DNA of 64,000 bases from NCBI GenBank assembly GCA_964244585.1, contig CAXTJM010000011.1, forward strand, positions 81,076 through 145,075, written 5' to 3'. Source of the DNA: LMUY01 sp964244585 (lineage in GTDB: Bacteria; Pseudomonadota; Alphaproteobacteria; Acetobacterales; Acetobacteraceae). The notes under the pieces are model-generated. The model saw nothing but the letters and a program-made list of their open reading frames with translations, was not told the origin of the DNA and searched no databases. Shown here piece by piece: positions 25,146-34,339 of this stretch; the stretch's first letter is position 1, and each line of letters opens with the position of its first letter. The translations under genes and the position numbers were made by a program.

Positions 25146-25711
25146 GCGGACTGCCCAGGCGGTTCGAACACAAGTCCTTCGTACAACTCGTCCAGCGGCA
25201 CCTCGATATCGGCTTCCGGAAGCTGGAGCAGCGAGCCATGACCCTGCACCCGGCCAGCCCAATCCTCACCGTCCCGGGTGAAGACGGTCGCACCCACCTG
25301 CGTCTGCTGAAGGATGACGTAGCGCCGAATGGAGGCCGTGTTGCGGTACTCAAGCGCCTTGACGATCCGATCGGTGCTTTCCGTCGTCTCGCTGATGATT
25401 TCGAACACCACCACCGGGTCCACGGCGATCGTCCGCCGCGGATCACGCGGGCCGCAGACGATCAACGCGTCGGGGTAGCGGTACGAGCCGTCCACCAACA
25501 CCTTCATGTTTCCCGAATACGCTCGGCAGTCGCGGCCACGAAGCCGGGTGCGAAGCGCGGTGATCAGGTTGGCGGCAATGTCCTCGTGCGCCTCGCGCGC
25601 GCCGGTCATGGCAACGGGCCGCGATCCATCGAACTCGTGACGGAGGTCCTGCCGTTCCTCCCACGCAAGGAACTCCTCTGCCGTCATCGCCTTGCGCAGC
25701 GAAGCGCTCAA
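25142..25711 (-). CDS. Uma2-family (PD-(D/E)XK nuclease-fold) protein, copy 2
   Basis: Paralogue of the downstream gene: compare LSASLRKAMTAEEFLAWEER with MSIALRSGMTAKEFLAWEER. It keeps YRYPDALIV, VVFEI, IVKALEYR and DELYEGLVF. I place the start at TTG 25711, which aligns with the ATG of copy 1, overlaps the ampD stop as TTGA and has GGGAGAG upstream. An ATG at 25738 is possible but would overlap ampD by 31 bp and add nine unmatched residues. Cellular role unknown; a nuclease function is inferred from fold only. Confidence 0.8.
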   Translation of the reverse strand: MSASLRKAMTAEEFLAWEERQDLRHEFDGSRPVAMTGAREAHEDIAANLITALRTRLRGRDCRAYSGNMKVLVDGSYRYPDALIVCGPRDPRRTIAVDPVVVFEIISETTESTDRIVKALEYRNTASIRRYVILQQTQVGATVFTRDGEDWAGRVQGHGSLLQLPEADIEVPLDELYEGLVFEPPGQSA

Positions 25712-26391
25712 GTGCGCTCTCCCGATCCGACGATGCATTCTAGCACGGCGCTCAGACGACGGCGCGTCTCCGCGTCGGGCAGCCCGTCCACCCTCTCCTG
25801 GCGCCAGTGGCGCTGGAAGGCGCGCAGCACGGTTTCCCCGGGCAGGTCGGTCCGGTAACCGATCGCCGAGAGTGCCGCGGTGACGTCCGCCACCGGGTCC
25901 GCGTCCCGGTCAGGCCACAGCCCGACGCCGTTGGCGGCCAGGCCCCGCCAGTCGAACAACTCGCCCGGATCCTCCTTGCGGTCCGGGGCCACGTCGCTGT
26001 GGCCGACGACGTTGCGCGGCGGAATGGGATGACGGGACAGGATGCCCAGGCACAACTCGCACACCGCCGCCATCTGCAGCGCCGGGAACGGGCGGTATCC
26101 CCATTCATGTCCGGGGTTCACGATCTCGATCCCGATGCAGCGGTCGTTCAGTCCGGCATGGCCGCGCCAGTGCGACACGCCGGCATGCCAGGCGCGCCGG
26201 CCCTCCGGCACGAGTTGCCAGACCAGCCCGTCTTCCTCCACCACATAGTGCGACGACACACGGGCGTTCGGGTCGCGCAGCCGGTCGACGGCGTCGGCGG
26301 CGGTCCGCATGCCGGTGTAGTGCAGCAACAGCAGGTCAACCGGCAGGCCGGGCGGCCGATCGTCCTGGTTGGGGCTCGGCGCCTGCCTCAC
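25708..26391 (-). CDS. ampD: N-acetylmuramoyl-L-alanine amidase, AmpD type
   Basis: Zinc amidase (Amidase_2 family) that cleaves the lactyl-L-Ala bond of muropeptides, in AmpD's case cytoplasmic anhydro-muropeptides during cell-wall recycling. The 227-residue product has LLLHYTG with zinc-ligand His at 24, SSHYVVEEDG, WHAGVSHW, GIEIVNPGHEWG, and VVGHSDVAPDRKEDPG with further ligand and catalytic residues. A C-terminal segment (about 175-225) resembles a peptidoglycan-binding domain. No signal peptide is visible, which favours a cytoplasmic AmpD. ATG 26391 overlaps the djlA stop. Confidence 0.92.
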   Translation of the reverse strand: MRQAPSPNQDDRPPGLPVDLLLLHYTGMRTAADAVDRLRDPNARVSSHYVVEEDGLVWQLVPEGRRAWHAGVSHWRGHAGLNDRCIGIEIVNPGHEWGYRPFPALQMAAVCELCLGILSRHPIPPRNVVGHSDVAPDRKEDPGELFDWRGLAANGVGLWPDRDADPVADVTAALSAIGYRTDLPGETVLRAFQRHWRQERVDGLPDAETRRRLSAVLECIVGSGERT

Positions 26392-27161
26392 AGCCCGCGT
26401 TCGCGCTTGATCCTGTCATAGGCCGCGTTGATGCCGGCGACCTTGTCCGTGGCGCTGGCGATGAACTCCTTCGGGACGCCGCGCGATGCCAGGCTGTCCG
26501 GGTGGTTGGCCCGCACCAGCGCCTTCCACGCGGCCCGCACCTCGTCATCCGGGGCGGTGCGCGCCACGCCCAGCACGGCGTAGGCGTCGTCAGTCGGCTC
26601 CGGCCGGAAGCGGGGGGCGGCGCCGCGGGCGCGGTCCCAGGCCACCACCCCCAGGCCGAACCGCCCGTGAACCCGATGCAGGAAGTCCAGCTCGCGCCCG
26701 TTCACCGGCTTGTCGGCGCGGGCGATGGCGAACAGCGCGGCCAGCACGTCCTCCAGCACGCCGGGCGTGTCGGCAAACGCGTCCCCCAGCTGGGCGGCGT
26801 ACTGCTCGAACCCGTCCGGGCTGTCGCGGGCGGCGTCGAACATGCGGCCGACGTCGCGCACCGCCTCGGGCGGGATGCGAAACTGGCGCTTGAACGCGTC
26901 GATCTCCTCCCGCACCACGGCGCCGTCGCATTTCGCGAGCTTGGCCGACAGCACCACCACGCCGACGGCGAACAACTGGTCCCGCCCGCCCAGCATCGCG
27001 GCCATCCGGGCGTTGTTCAGGCCGAACCCGCTCGGCATGCGCATGCGGGGGATCGCCCCCTGGTCGGCGGCGTGGCCGAGCGCGGCCCCCATCACGGCCC
27101 CGAACGGGCCGCCCATCACCAGTCCGGCGGCGCCGCCGAGCAACTTGCCCCAATATCCCAT
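26388..27161 (-). CDS. djlA: DjlA-type co-chaperone (TerB and DnaJ domains)
   Basis: A 257-residue membrane-anchored J-domain protein. The N-terminal glycine-rich hydrophobic segment (about 11-30) fits the DjlA membrane anchor. Residues about 60-170 form a TerB-like helical domain. The C-terminal J domain (DDAYAVLGV ...) contains the HPD motif at about 220-222, needed to stimulate DnaK ATPase. Start at ATG 27161; nothing conserved lies upstream. It heads the djlA-ampD-Uma2-Uma2 group, whose junctions all overlap. Confidence 0.88.
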   Translation of the reverse strand: MGYWGKLLGGAAGLVMGGPFGAVMGAALGHAADQGAIPRMRMPSGFGLNNARMAAMLGGRDQLFAVGVVVLSAKLAKCDGAVVREEIDAFKRQFRIPPEAVRDVGRMFDAARDSPDGFEQYAAQLGDAFADTPGVLEDVLAALFAIARADKPVNGRELDFLHRVHGRFGLGVVAWDRARGAAPRFRPEPTDDAYAVLGVARTAPDDEVRAAWKALVRANHPDSLASRGVPKEFIASATDKVAGINAAYDRIKRERGL

Positions 27162-27320
27162 GGCGCGGAGCTTACCACAGGCCGGGGCGCGGCACAGTGG
27201 TCCCTTGCCAGGCCGGACGGGAGGTTTGGCGACCGCCGCGCAACCGGCGAACGGCCTCGCCTGCCCTTGCGTCCGCCGGGCCGCTGCCGTCATCTGCGCA
27301 GCGATATTGGGGGAGGGTCG

Positions 27321-30300
27321 ATGTCGGGCTGGCAATTCTGGATCGATCGCGGCGGCACGTTCACCGACATCGTCGCCCGCGACCCGTCCGGCCGGCTCTC
27401 CGCGCACAAGCTACTGAGCGAGAACCCGGAGCGTTACAAGGACGCCGCCGTTGCAGGCATCCGCGGCGTGCTGGGCCTGGACGCGGCCACGCCGATCCCG
27501 CCCGGCACCATCGAGGCGGTGAAGATGGGCACCACCGTCGCCACCAACGCCCTGCTGGAACGCCGGGGCGAGCGGACGCTGCTGGTGGTCGGCACCGGCT
27601 TCGCCGACGCCCTGCGCATCGGCAACCAGGCCCGCCCGCGCCTGTTCGACCTGGAGATCCGCCTTCCCGCCCTGCTGCACGAGCGCGTGGTGGAGATCGG
27701 CGGGCGCTTCGACGTGCAGGGCCGCGAGATCGCGCCGTTGGACCAGGCCGCGGCGCGGCACGCCTTCGCCGCCGCGGTGAAGGACGGCATCCGGGCCTGT
27801 GCGATCGTGCTGCTGCATGCCTGGAAATACCCGGCGCACGAGCAGGTCCTGGCCGCGCTGGCACGGGAGGCGGGCTTCACCCAGGTCTCCGCCAGCCACG
27901 CCACCAGCCCGCTGCTGCGCCTGGTGCCGCGCGGCGACACCACGGTGGTGGACGCCTATCTCTCGCCCATCCTGCGCCGCTACGTGGACCAGGTGGCGGC
28001 CGAGCTGCCCGGCGTGAAGCTGTACTTCATGCAATCCAACGGCGGCCTGGCGGATGCCGCCTCGTTCGGCGGCAAGGACGCGATCTTGTCCGGGCCCGCA
28101 GGCGGCATCGTCGGGGCCGCCCGCACCGCGGAGGCGGCCGGCCTCGAACGCATCATCGGCTTCGACATGGGAGGCACCTCGACCGACGTGGCGCTGTACG
28201 ACGGCGCGTTCGAGCGCGCGTTCGAAACCGCGGTGGCCGGCGTGCGCATCCGGGCGCCGATGATGGCGATCAACACCGTCGCGGCGGGCGGCGGCTCCAT
28301 CCTGCATTTCGACGGGTCGCGCTTCCGCGTGGGGCCTGACAGCGCGGGCGCCAATCCCGGCCCGGCGAGCTACCGCCGCGGCGGCCCGCTGACCGTCACG
28401 GACGCGAACGTCATGGTGGGCAAGATCCAGCCAGCGCACTTCCCCGCCATCTTCGGCCCCGATGCCGACCAGACGCTGGATGCCGAGGCGGTGCGGGACG
28501 CGTTCGCGGCGCTGGTGCCGGGCCAGGATGCCCGCGCGGTGGCCGAGGGCTTCCTGCGCATCGCCGTCGCCAACATGGCCAACGCCATCAAGCAGGTCTC
28601 GCTGGAGAAGGGCCATGACGCCGCCCGCTTCACCCTGCAATGCTTCGGCGGTGCGGGCGGCCAACACGCCTGCCTGGTGGCCGACGAGCTGGGCATGGAC
28701 ACCGTGTTCATCCATCCCCTCGCCGGGGTGCTGTCGGCCTACGGGATGGGGCTGGCGGACCAGGCAGTGCTGCGGGAGCAGGCGGTGGAGACCGAGTTGG
28801 ACGCGCTGGCCCCGCTCGACGCGCTGGCCGACCGGCTCGGCGCCGAGGCGACGGCGGCCCTGGTCGAGCAGGGCGCCGACGCGGCCCGCGTGCACGTGGA
28901 ACGCCGCGTCCATATCCGCTACGCCGGGACGCAGGCCGCGCTCGAGGTGCCGCTCGGCCCCGGCGTGCGGGACGCCTTCACCGCCGCCCACCGCACCCGC
29001 TTCGGCTTCGCCACGCCGGAGCGCCCGGTCGTCGTCGAGGCCGTGGCGGTAGAGGCGGTCGCGCCCGGCGAACGGGTGGACGAGCCGACGCTTGCAGGCC
29101 GCGCCGAGGGCGCACCCGCCGCGTTGGACATGGTCCCGGTCTGGAGCGGCGGGGCGGAGCACGCGGCCCCGGTGTTCGAGCGTGCGGGCTTGCTGGCAGG
29201 CGACCGCATCGCCGGCCCGGCGCTGATTCGGGAGGCCAACGCCACCACCATGGTGGAACCCGGCTGGACCGCGGAGGTCACCGGCCGCAACCACCTGCTG
29301 CTGCACCGCACCACGCCGCGGGGCCGCGAGGACCCGTCCGCCACCGGCCGTCCGGACCCGGTGCTGCTGGAGCTGTTCAACAACCTGTTCACCAACGTCG
29401 CGGAGCAGACCGGCGTCGTGCTCGCCAACACGTCCCTGTCGGTGAACATCAAGGAACGGTGGGACTTCTCCTGCGCCATCTTCGACGCGGCGGGCCGGCT
29501 GGTGGCCAACGCGCCGCACGTCCCGGTCCATCTCGGCGCCATGGGCGAAAGCGTGCGCACGGTCCTGCGCCACCGCGGCGCCACGCTGCGCCCCGGCGAC
29601 GTGGTGGCGCTGAACAACCCGTACAATGGCGGCACGCACCTGCCCGACGTGACGGTGATCACGCCCGTGTTCGACAAGGGCGGCAGCGCGATCCGCTTCT
29701 TCGTCGGCTCCCGCGGCCACCATGCCGATATCGGCGGCATCACCCCGGGCTCCACCCCGCCCGCCTCCCACACGCTGGAGGAGGAAGGCGTGGTGATCGA
29801 CGACTTCCTGCTGGTCGAGGCCGGGCGCTTCCGCGAAGCCGAGTTCCGCGCCCTGCTGGGCGGCGCGCGCCATCCCGCCCGTTCGCCCGACGTGAACGTC
29901 GCCGACGTCAAGGCGCAGGTGGCAGCCAACGAACGCGGCGTGCAGGAACTGGCCCGCGTGGTGGAGCGGTACGGCTGGGAGACGGTCGCCGCCTACATGC
30001 GCCACGTCATGGACAATGCCGAGGAAAGCGTGCGTCGCGTGCTGGAGAGGCTGCCCGGCGGGTCGTTCGCCTACACGATGGATGATGGCTCGCCCCTGCG
30101 CGTGGCGGTGACGGTGGACGCGGCCAGCCGGAGCGCCACGGTAGATTTCACCGGCACCGGCCGGCAGCGGGGCGACAATTTCAACGCCCCGGCGGCCGTC
30201 ACCCGTGCCTGCGTGCTGTATGCCTTCCGCTGCCTGGTGGGCACGGACATCCCGCTCAACGACGGCTGCCTGGTGCCGCTGGACATCGTCATCCCGCCGG

Positions 30301-30890
30301 GCACCTTCCTCTCCCCCGCGCCGGGCGCGGCGGTGGTGGCGGGCAACACCGAGGTGAGCCAGGCGGTCTGCAACACGTTGCTGGCCGCCCTGGGCGCCAT
30401 GGCCTGCAGCCAGGCCACGATGAACAACTTCCTGTTCGGCAACGACGCCACGCAATGTTACGAGACGATCTGCGGCGGCGGCGGCGCCGGCCCCGGCTTC
30501 CCGGGCGCGTCGGCGGTCCAGACGCACATGACCAACACCCGCATGACCGATCCGGAGGTGCTGGAACTGCGCTATCCCGTGCGGCTGGAGGAGTTCAGCA
30601 TCCGCCGCGGCTCCGGTGGCGCAGGACAGTGGGCCGGCGGCGACGGGTCGGTCCGGCGCATCCGCTTCCTGAAGCCGATGCAGGCGGTGATCGTCGCCTC
30701 CCGCCGCAGCGAAGGGCCGTTCGGCATGGCGGGCGGCCTGCCCGGACTCGCCGGCGAGCAGTGGGTGGAGCGCGCGGACGGCACGCTGGACACTCTGGCC
30801 GGCACGGACAGCGCGGACATGGCGGCGGGCGATGTGTTCGGGATCGCCACGCCAGGCGGCGGCGGCTGGGGAACGCGCCGCTTGGCATGA
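27321..30890 (+). CDS. 5-oxoprolinase/hydantoinase-type protein, fused A and B halves
   Basis: A 1189-residue protein with both halves of the hydantoinase/oxoprolinase superfamily in one chain. The N-terminal HyuA half (about 1-660) has DRGGTFTDIVA, GTTVATNALLERRG, SGPAGGIVGA and the actin-like FDMGGTSTDVAL. The C-terminal HyuB half (from about 685) has NLFTNVAEQTGVVL, NNPYNGGTHLPDVTV and GSRGHHADIGG. Such fusions are typical of ATP-dependent 5-oxoprolinase (5-oxoproline to glutamate, glutathione salvage), so that is the best guess; hydantoin cleavage cannot be excluded. ATG 27321 follows GGGGGAGGG closely. The stop overlaps the next gene (ATGA). Confidence 0.9.
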   Translation: MSGWQFWIDRGGTFTDIVARDPSGRLSAHKLLSENPERYKDAAVAGIRGVLGLDAATPIPPGTIEAVKMGTTVATNALLERRGERTLLVVGTGFADALRIGNQARPRLFDLEIRLPALLHERVVEIGGRFDVQGREIAPLDQAAARHAFAAAVKDGIRACAIVLLHAWKYPAHEQVLAALAREAGFTQVSASHATSPLLRLVPRGDTTVVDAYLSPILRRYVDQVAAELPGVKLYFMQSNGGLADAASFGGKDAILSGPAGGIVGAARTAEAAGLERIIGFDMGGTSTDVALYDGAFERAFETAVAGVRIRAPMMAINTVAAGGGSILHFDGSRFRVGPDSAGANPGPASYRRGGPLTVTDANVMVGKIQPAHFPAIFGPDADQTLDAEAVRDAFAALVPGQDARAVAEGFLRIAVANMANAIKQVSLEKGHDAARFTLQCFGGAGGQHACLVADELGMDTVFIHPLAGVLSAYGMGLADQAVLREQAVETELDALAPLDALADRLGAEATAALVEQGADAARVHVERRVHIRYAGTQAALEVPLGPGVRDAFTAAHRTRFGFATPERPVVVEAVAVEAVAPGERVDEPTLAGRAEGAPAALDMVPVWSGGAEHAAPVFERAGLLAGDRIAGPALIREANATTMVEPGWTAEVTGRNHLLLHRTTPRGREDPSATGRPDPVLLELFNNLFTNVAEQTGVVLANTSLSVNIKERWDFSCAIFDAAGRLVANAPHVPVHLGAMGESVRTVLRHRGATLRPGDVVALNNPYNGGTHLPDVTVITPVFDKGGSAIRFFVGSRGHHADIGGITPGSTPPASHTLEEEGVVIDDFLLVEAGRFREAEFRALLGGARHPARSPDVNVADVKAQVAANERGVQELARVVERYGWETVAAYMRHVMDNAEESVRRVLERLPGGSFAYTMDDGSPLRVAVTVDAASRSATVDFTGTGRQRGDNFNAPAAVTRACVLYAFRCLVGTDIPLNDGCLVPLDIVIPPGTFLSPAPGAAVVAGNTEVSQAVCNTLLAALGAMACSQATMNNFLFGNDATQCYETICGGGGAGPGFPGASAVQTHMTNTRMTDPEVLELRYPVRLEEFSIRRGSGGAGQWAGGDGSVRRIRFLKPMQAVIVASRRSEGPFGMAGGLPGLAGEQWVERADGTLDTLAGTDSADMAAGDVFGIATPGGGGWGTRRLA

Positions 30891-33889
30891 CCGGCGCCGG
30901 GCGTCATCGCCGCCCGCCGGCCTCGCGGCGGAGGACGAGCTTCGCGCCGCCCCCGCCCAGCCGCTTGCAGCGGTTCCGGTCGGTGTCCGCTTTGCTGGCC
31001 GCGTCGATCGGGCTGACCGTCGCGGCGGCCTGGTTCGTGCCGCGCTTCCTGGATTGGGGACAGTACCGCGCGGCGGTGGAGGCGGTCGCATCCGCCGGAC
31101 TCGGCCGCCCGGTGCGGATCGCGGGGCCGATCCGCCTGTCCCTGCTGCCGGAAGCGACGTTGGTGGCCGGGGACGTCACCCTGCCCGACACGGGCGACGG
31201 CGCCAGCGCCACCGCCTCGCAGCTCCGCTTGCGGGTGGCGCTGGGCGCCTTGATGGCCGGACGGATCGAGCCGCAGGACCTGGTGCTGCGAAGCGCGCAT
31301 ATGCGCCTGCCGTGGCCATTGACCGCGCTGGTGTCGGTCGGGCTGGTGGCGCCGGCCGGCCTGCATGCCCGCGTCGAGGACAGTACTCTGGCAATCGGCG
31401 GCCTGCAGGTCACGGCCATCGACGGCGAGCTTCGGGTCGATCCCACGACCGGGCTGCTGTCCGCCGCGGGCCTTGCCTCGGTCATGGAACGCGCATGGCA
31501 GATGACCGGGCGGCTCGGCCGGGCGGGCGCGGACGGCTCGGCCACCGTCGAGATCACCTTGGACGGGCAGGGTTCGGCCGTGGGAACGGGTGGAACCTTG
31601 TCCGGCCAGATCGCGCCGGATGGCGGGCTTGCCGGGCGGGTCTCTGGCCGGGGGCCGGACCTGTCGCTGCTGCTGCCCGCGCCCGGCGTGGCCTGGAAGG
31701 CGGACGGGCAGATCAAGGCGGGCAGCGGCCTCGTGATGGCCGACGACCTGGAGCTGGACATCGGCGACTCGCCGGCGAAGGGAGCTGTGGCGCTGCGGCT
31801 GCTGCCGCAGTTGCGGCTCGATGCGGCGCTGGCGACCAGCCACCTGGACCTGGGCGCCTGGCTGCCGCCGCTGCTGCATGGCGAGCGCCCCGCCTTGCCG
31901 ACCGGGATCGAGCTGTCGGCCGATGCCGCGCAACTCGCCGGCGGCACGTTGCGGCACCTGCGGACCGGTTTCGCCATCGCGTCCGACGGAGTGACCCTGC
32001 GGGAGGCGGAGGCCGAACTGCCCGGCAGGGCCACCCTGCACCTGGCCGGGCGGTTGTCCGAAGGGCATTTCAACGGCGAGGCGCGGATCGCCGCTCCGGA
32101 CATGCCGCAAACCCTGGCATGGCTGCGCCCCGAGGCCCCGGCCGTGGTGGACGCGCTGCCGCCCGGCGCCTGGCAGGCGGCCACCCTCTCCGCCACGGTC
32201 AGCGCCGATGCGTCCAGCGTCGCGCTCGCCGGCCTGGCCGGCGACGTGAACGGCACTCCGCTCGCCGGCGACCTTGTGCTGCGGGGAGGTGCCCGGCCGG
32301 CGCTGAGGGCAAACCTGCGATTGACCCGGCCGGTGCTGGATAATTGGCTCCCCGCCGCACCGGCCGGCCTGGCGGAAACGGCCGGGTGGCTGACGGCGCT
32401 GCCGCGGCGTTTTGCCGGCTTCGACGCCGATGTCGCGGTCACCGCCACCTCGCCAAGCTGGCACAACCTCGCACTGGGCCGATTGGACCTGGACGCGCGG
32501 TGCAACGGAGGCACGCTGAACGTGCGCAGGGCCGTGCTGACCGCGCCGGACCTGTCGCTGGCCGTGGCCGGCGCCATCTCACCGGAGGGAAGTCTGGGCG
32601 ACGCCCGGCTCGACCTGTCGCTGGGCCATGCCGAGATCCTGCCGGCCAGCCTCCCCGCCGAATGGCAGTCCACCCGCGCCTTGTTCCAGGGACCCCTGAC
32701 AGTGGCGGTCCTGGCCGCCGGGTCGCCGGGCGGGCTGGCGATCACGGCCGCCGCCGAGCTGTCGGACGCACGGGTGCAGACCAACGGCACGTTGGACCTG
32801 CCGGGCCGCCACTGGCGGGGCGGCGTCTCGCTGCACCACCCTGGCGCTACGCGGTTGCTGTACTCGGTGGGCTTGGGCGACACGGTGGGATGGCTGGGCG
32901 ACGGATCGCTGTCGCTGCAAGCGGCGGCGGATGCGGCGGCGGACCATGTGTCGCTCTCGGGGCTGGAGGTCTCGGCGGGATCGCTGCGCCTGTCCGGCGA
33001 CCTGGCAGTCACCGGGTTGGTGTCGGACCGCCGCGCCGTTAGCGGGACAGTCAACGCGGAAACGCTGCCGATCCCGCGCTTCGATCCGCGGTCGACCGCG
33101 CCATGGACATTGACGGCCCTGCATGGCGCCGATGCCAGGCTCTCCGTCCGCGCGGGCCGTCTGCTGTGGGGCTCGTCGCCGTTCGCGGATGACGCGGCGG
33201 CAATGATCCGCGTGACCAACGGTGCGCTCCGACTCGACGGCTTCACCGCGCGTGTCGCAGGCGGTACGCTGACGGGGCAGATGAGCCTGGACGACACTTC
33301 GCCGCCCCGCCTTGCGCTGTCGGCCAAGCTCGTGGACGCCCTGCTCGACGGCCCGGTTGCCGGAACGCCGGTGGATTTGGCCGCGGGCCGCGTGGATGCG
33401 GCGGCCGACCTCGCAGCGACCGGCTACAGCCCGGCGGGCATGCTGGCGACCGCGGATGGGCCGGTGCAGGCGACGGTGCGCGATGGCGCGCTGGAGGGAT
33501 TGGACGCCGGCCGGATCCTGGCGGCATTGCGAATGGTCACGGCGCCGGGCGGTGCGACGGCCGCCCCGCAGCCAGGCGTGGCGGAGACCCTGTCCGACGT
33601 GGCGGCGGCGCTGGGAAGCGGGGCCACGCCCGTCACCCGGTTGGAGCTGCAGGGCACGCTATCCCACGGCACGATGACGCTCTCACGGGGGGATGTGGCG
33701 ACACCGGCAGGATCGATCGCCGTGACCGGCACGTTCGACGTCCCGGAGGAGGCGGTCGACGCCCGGCTGGCCTTGCGGCCCGCGCTGGAGGCGGCACCCG
33801 ATATCGGCCTGCGCCTGATCGGCCCGGCGGCGGCGCCCAGTGATTCGCCTGAGCTTGCCGACCTGACCCGCTGGCTGGCCGACCGTTGA
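30887..33889 (+). CDS. AsmA-family envelope protein
   Basis: A 1000-residue protein with a basic, Pro/Arg-rich N-terminus, one membrane span (about 34-52), then YRAAVEAVASAGLGRPVRIAGPIRLSLLP, the AsmA N-terminal pattern. A long beta-rich periplasmic body with many repeats of the type GSLRLSGDLAVTG follows. The C-terminal part (VQATVRDGALEGLDAGRIL and later) matches AsmA-like C-terminal domains. AsmA proteins are linked to outer-membrane biogenesis and lipid transport between membranes. It is coupled by ATGA to the oxoprolinase-type gene, although no functional link is evident. Confidence 0.85.
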   Translation: MTGAGRHRRPPASRRRTSFAPPPPSRLQRFRSVSALLAASIGLTVAAAWFVPRFLDWGQYRAAVEAVASAGLGRPVRIAGPIRLSLLPEATLVAGDVTLPDTGDGASATASQLRLRVALGALMAGRIEPQDLVLRSAHMRLPWPLTALVSVGLVAPAGLHARVEDSTLAIGGLQVTAIDGELRVDPTTGLLSAAGLASVMERAWQMTGRLGRAGADGSATVEITLDGQGSAVGTGGTLSGQIAPDGGLAGRVSGRGPDLSLLLPAPGVAWKADGQIKAGSGLVMADDLELDIGDSPAKGAVALRLLPQLRLDAALATSHLDLGAWLPPLLHGERPALPTGIELSADAAQLAGGTLRHLRTGFAIASDGVTLREAEAELPGRATLHLAGRLSEGHFNGEARIAAPDMPQTLAWLRPEAPAVVDALPPGAWQAATLSATVSADASSVALAGLAGDVNGTPLAGDLVLRGGARPALRANLRLTRPVLDNWLPAAPAGLAETAGWLTALPRRFAGFDADVAVTATSPSWHNLALGRLDLDARCNGGTLNVRRAVLTAPDLSLAVAGAISPEGSLGDARLDLSLGHAEILPASLPAEWQSTRALFQGPLTVAVLAAGSPGGLAITAAAELSDARVQTNGTLDLPGRHWRGGVSLHHPGATRLLYSVGLGDTVGWLGDGSLSLQAAADAAADHVSLSGLEVSAGSLRLSGDLAVTGLVSDRRAVSGTVNAETLPIPRFDPRSTAPWTLTALHGADARLSVRAGRLLWGSSPFADDAAAMIRVTNGALRLDGFTARVAGGTLTGQMSLDDTSPPRLALSAKLVDALLDGPVAGTPVDLAAGRVDAAADLAATGYSPAGMLATADGPVQATVRDGALEGLDAGRILAALRMVTAPGGATAAPQPGVAETLSDVAAALGSGATPVTRLELQGTLSHGTMTLSRGDVATPAGSIAVTGTFDVPEEAVDARLALRPALEAAPDIGLRLIGPAAAPSDSPELADLTRWLADR

Positions 33890-33896
33890 GCGGCGG

Positions 33897-34067
33897 TCAG
33901 TTCCGGGCGCGCGGCTGCTCGTCGAACACGGCATATGCCAGGCCCAGCAGCCGGGTGGCGGATTCGGAATATCCGGCGCGGTCGGCATCCTGCGCCAGCG
34001 AGATGAGCCGGTCGGCGAGCATCAAGGGGCTGACGGGAGTGGGCTTGGCGGTCTCAAGGCTCGGCAT
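33897..34067 (-). CDS. Small uncharacterised protein (56 residues)
   Basis: Predicted helical protein with a conserved-looking core LMLADRLISLAQDADRAGYSESATRLLGLAYAVFD. ATG 34067 has AGGAG 8 nt upstream. The sequence is soluble and acidic/neutral, with no signal peptide. I do not recognise a named family. It follows the ribbon-helix-helix gene by 68 bp, with a hairpin and an A/T-rich patch between, so it may have its own promoter. Confidence 0.6.
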   Translation of the reverse strand: MPSLETAKPTPVSPLMLADRLISLAQDADRAGYSESATRLLGLAYAVFDEQPRARN

Positions 34068-34083
34068 TGCTTCTGCTCCTGCG

Positions 34084-34099
34084 CGGCCATTTGTGGCCG
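34084..34099. promoter_or_regulatory. Small hairpin in the leader of the 56-residue gene
   Basis: CGGCCA and TGGCCG pair over 6 bp around a TTTG loop, about 17 bp before the start codon on the minus strand and just upstream of the ribosome binding site. It could affect translation start. Confidence 0.3.
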
Positions 34100-34135
34100 G
34101 TGAAGCAACGATGCCGATATAACTTTGCTGAAACG

Positions 34136-34339
34136 TTAAGGCCTGGAAGACAGCGCGAAGACCCTTAAGGCCGAAGCAAGGGGCCGGTCCGGCCCGCGCC
34201 CCGCATCCACCACGGCCACCAGGCCGGCCAGCGTTTGGCCGTTCTGCGCGGACAGCGTGGCGAGGGCATCCCAGAACTCCGGCTCCAGCGCCACGGAGGT
34301 ACGATGGCCGGCCAAGGTGATGCTGCGCTTCTCCAGCAT
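34136..34339 (-). CDS. Ribbon-helix-helix domain protein
   Basis: A 67-residue protein with the pattern KRSITLAGHRTSVALEPEFWDAL, matching the RHH_4-type ribbon-helix-helix family of alphaproteobacteria: a short beta strand followed by two helices, normally a DNA-binding dimer. ATG 34339 overlaps the queG stop by one base (TGATG), so it is cotranslated with the queuosine genes. Whether it regulates them is not known; related proteins are widespread without an assigned role. Confidence 0.75.
   Translation of the reverse strand: MLEKRSITLAGHRTSVALEPEFWDALATLSAQNGQTLAGLVAVVDAGRGPDRPLASALRVFALSSRP

Noticed and set aside
25142..25738. Second Uma2-type gene considered a frameshifted pseudogene because of the long ampD overlap
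   Set aside because: A TTG at 25711 aligns with the start of its paralogue and removes nearly all the overlap; the frame is intact with all family motifs.
27411..31091. A 1226-codon open frame on the minus strand opposite the oxoprolinase-type gene
   Set aside because: It mirrors codon bias of the plus-strand gene, has Arg/His/Gly/Ala-rich sequence without any family motif, and the plus strand has clear HyuA and HyuB motifs throughout.
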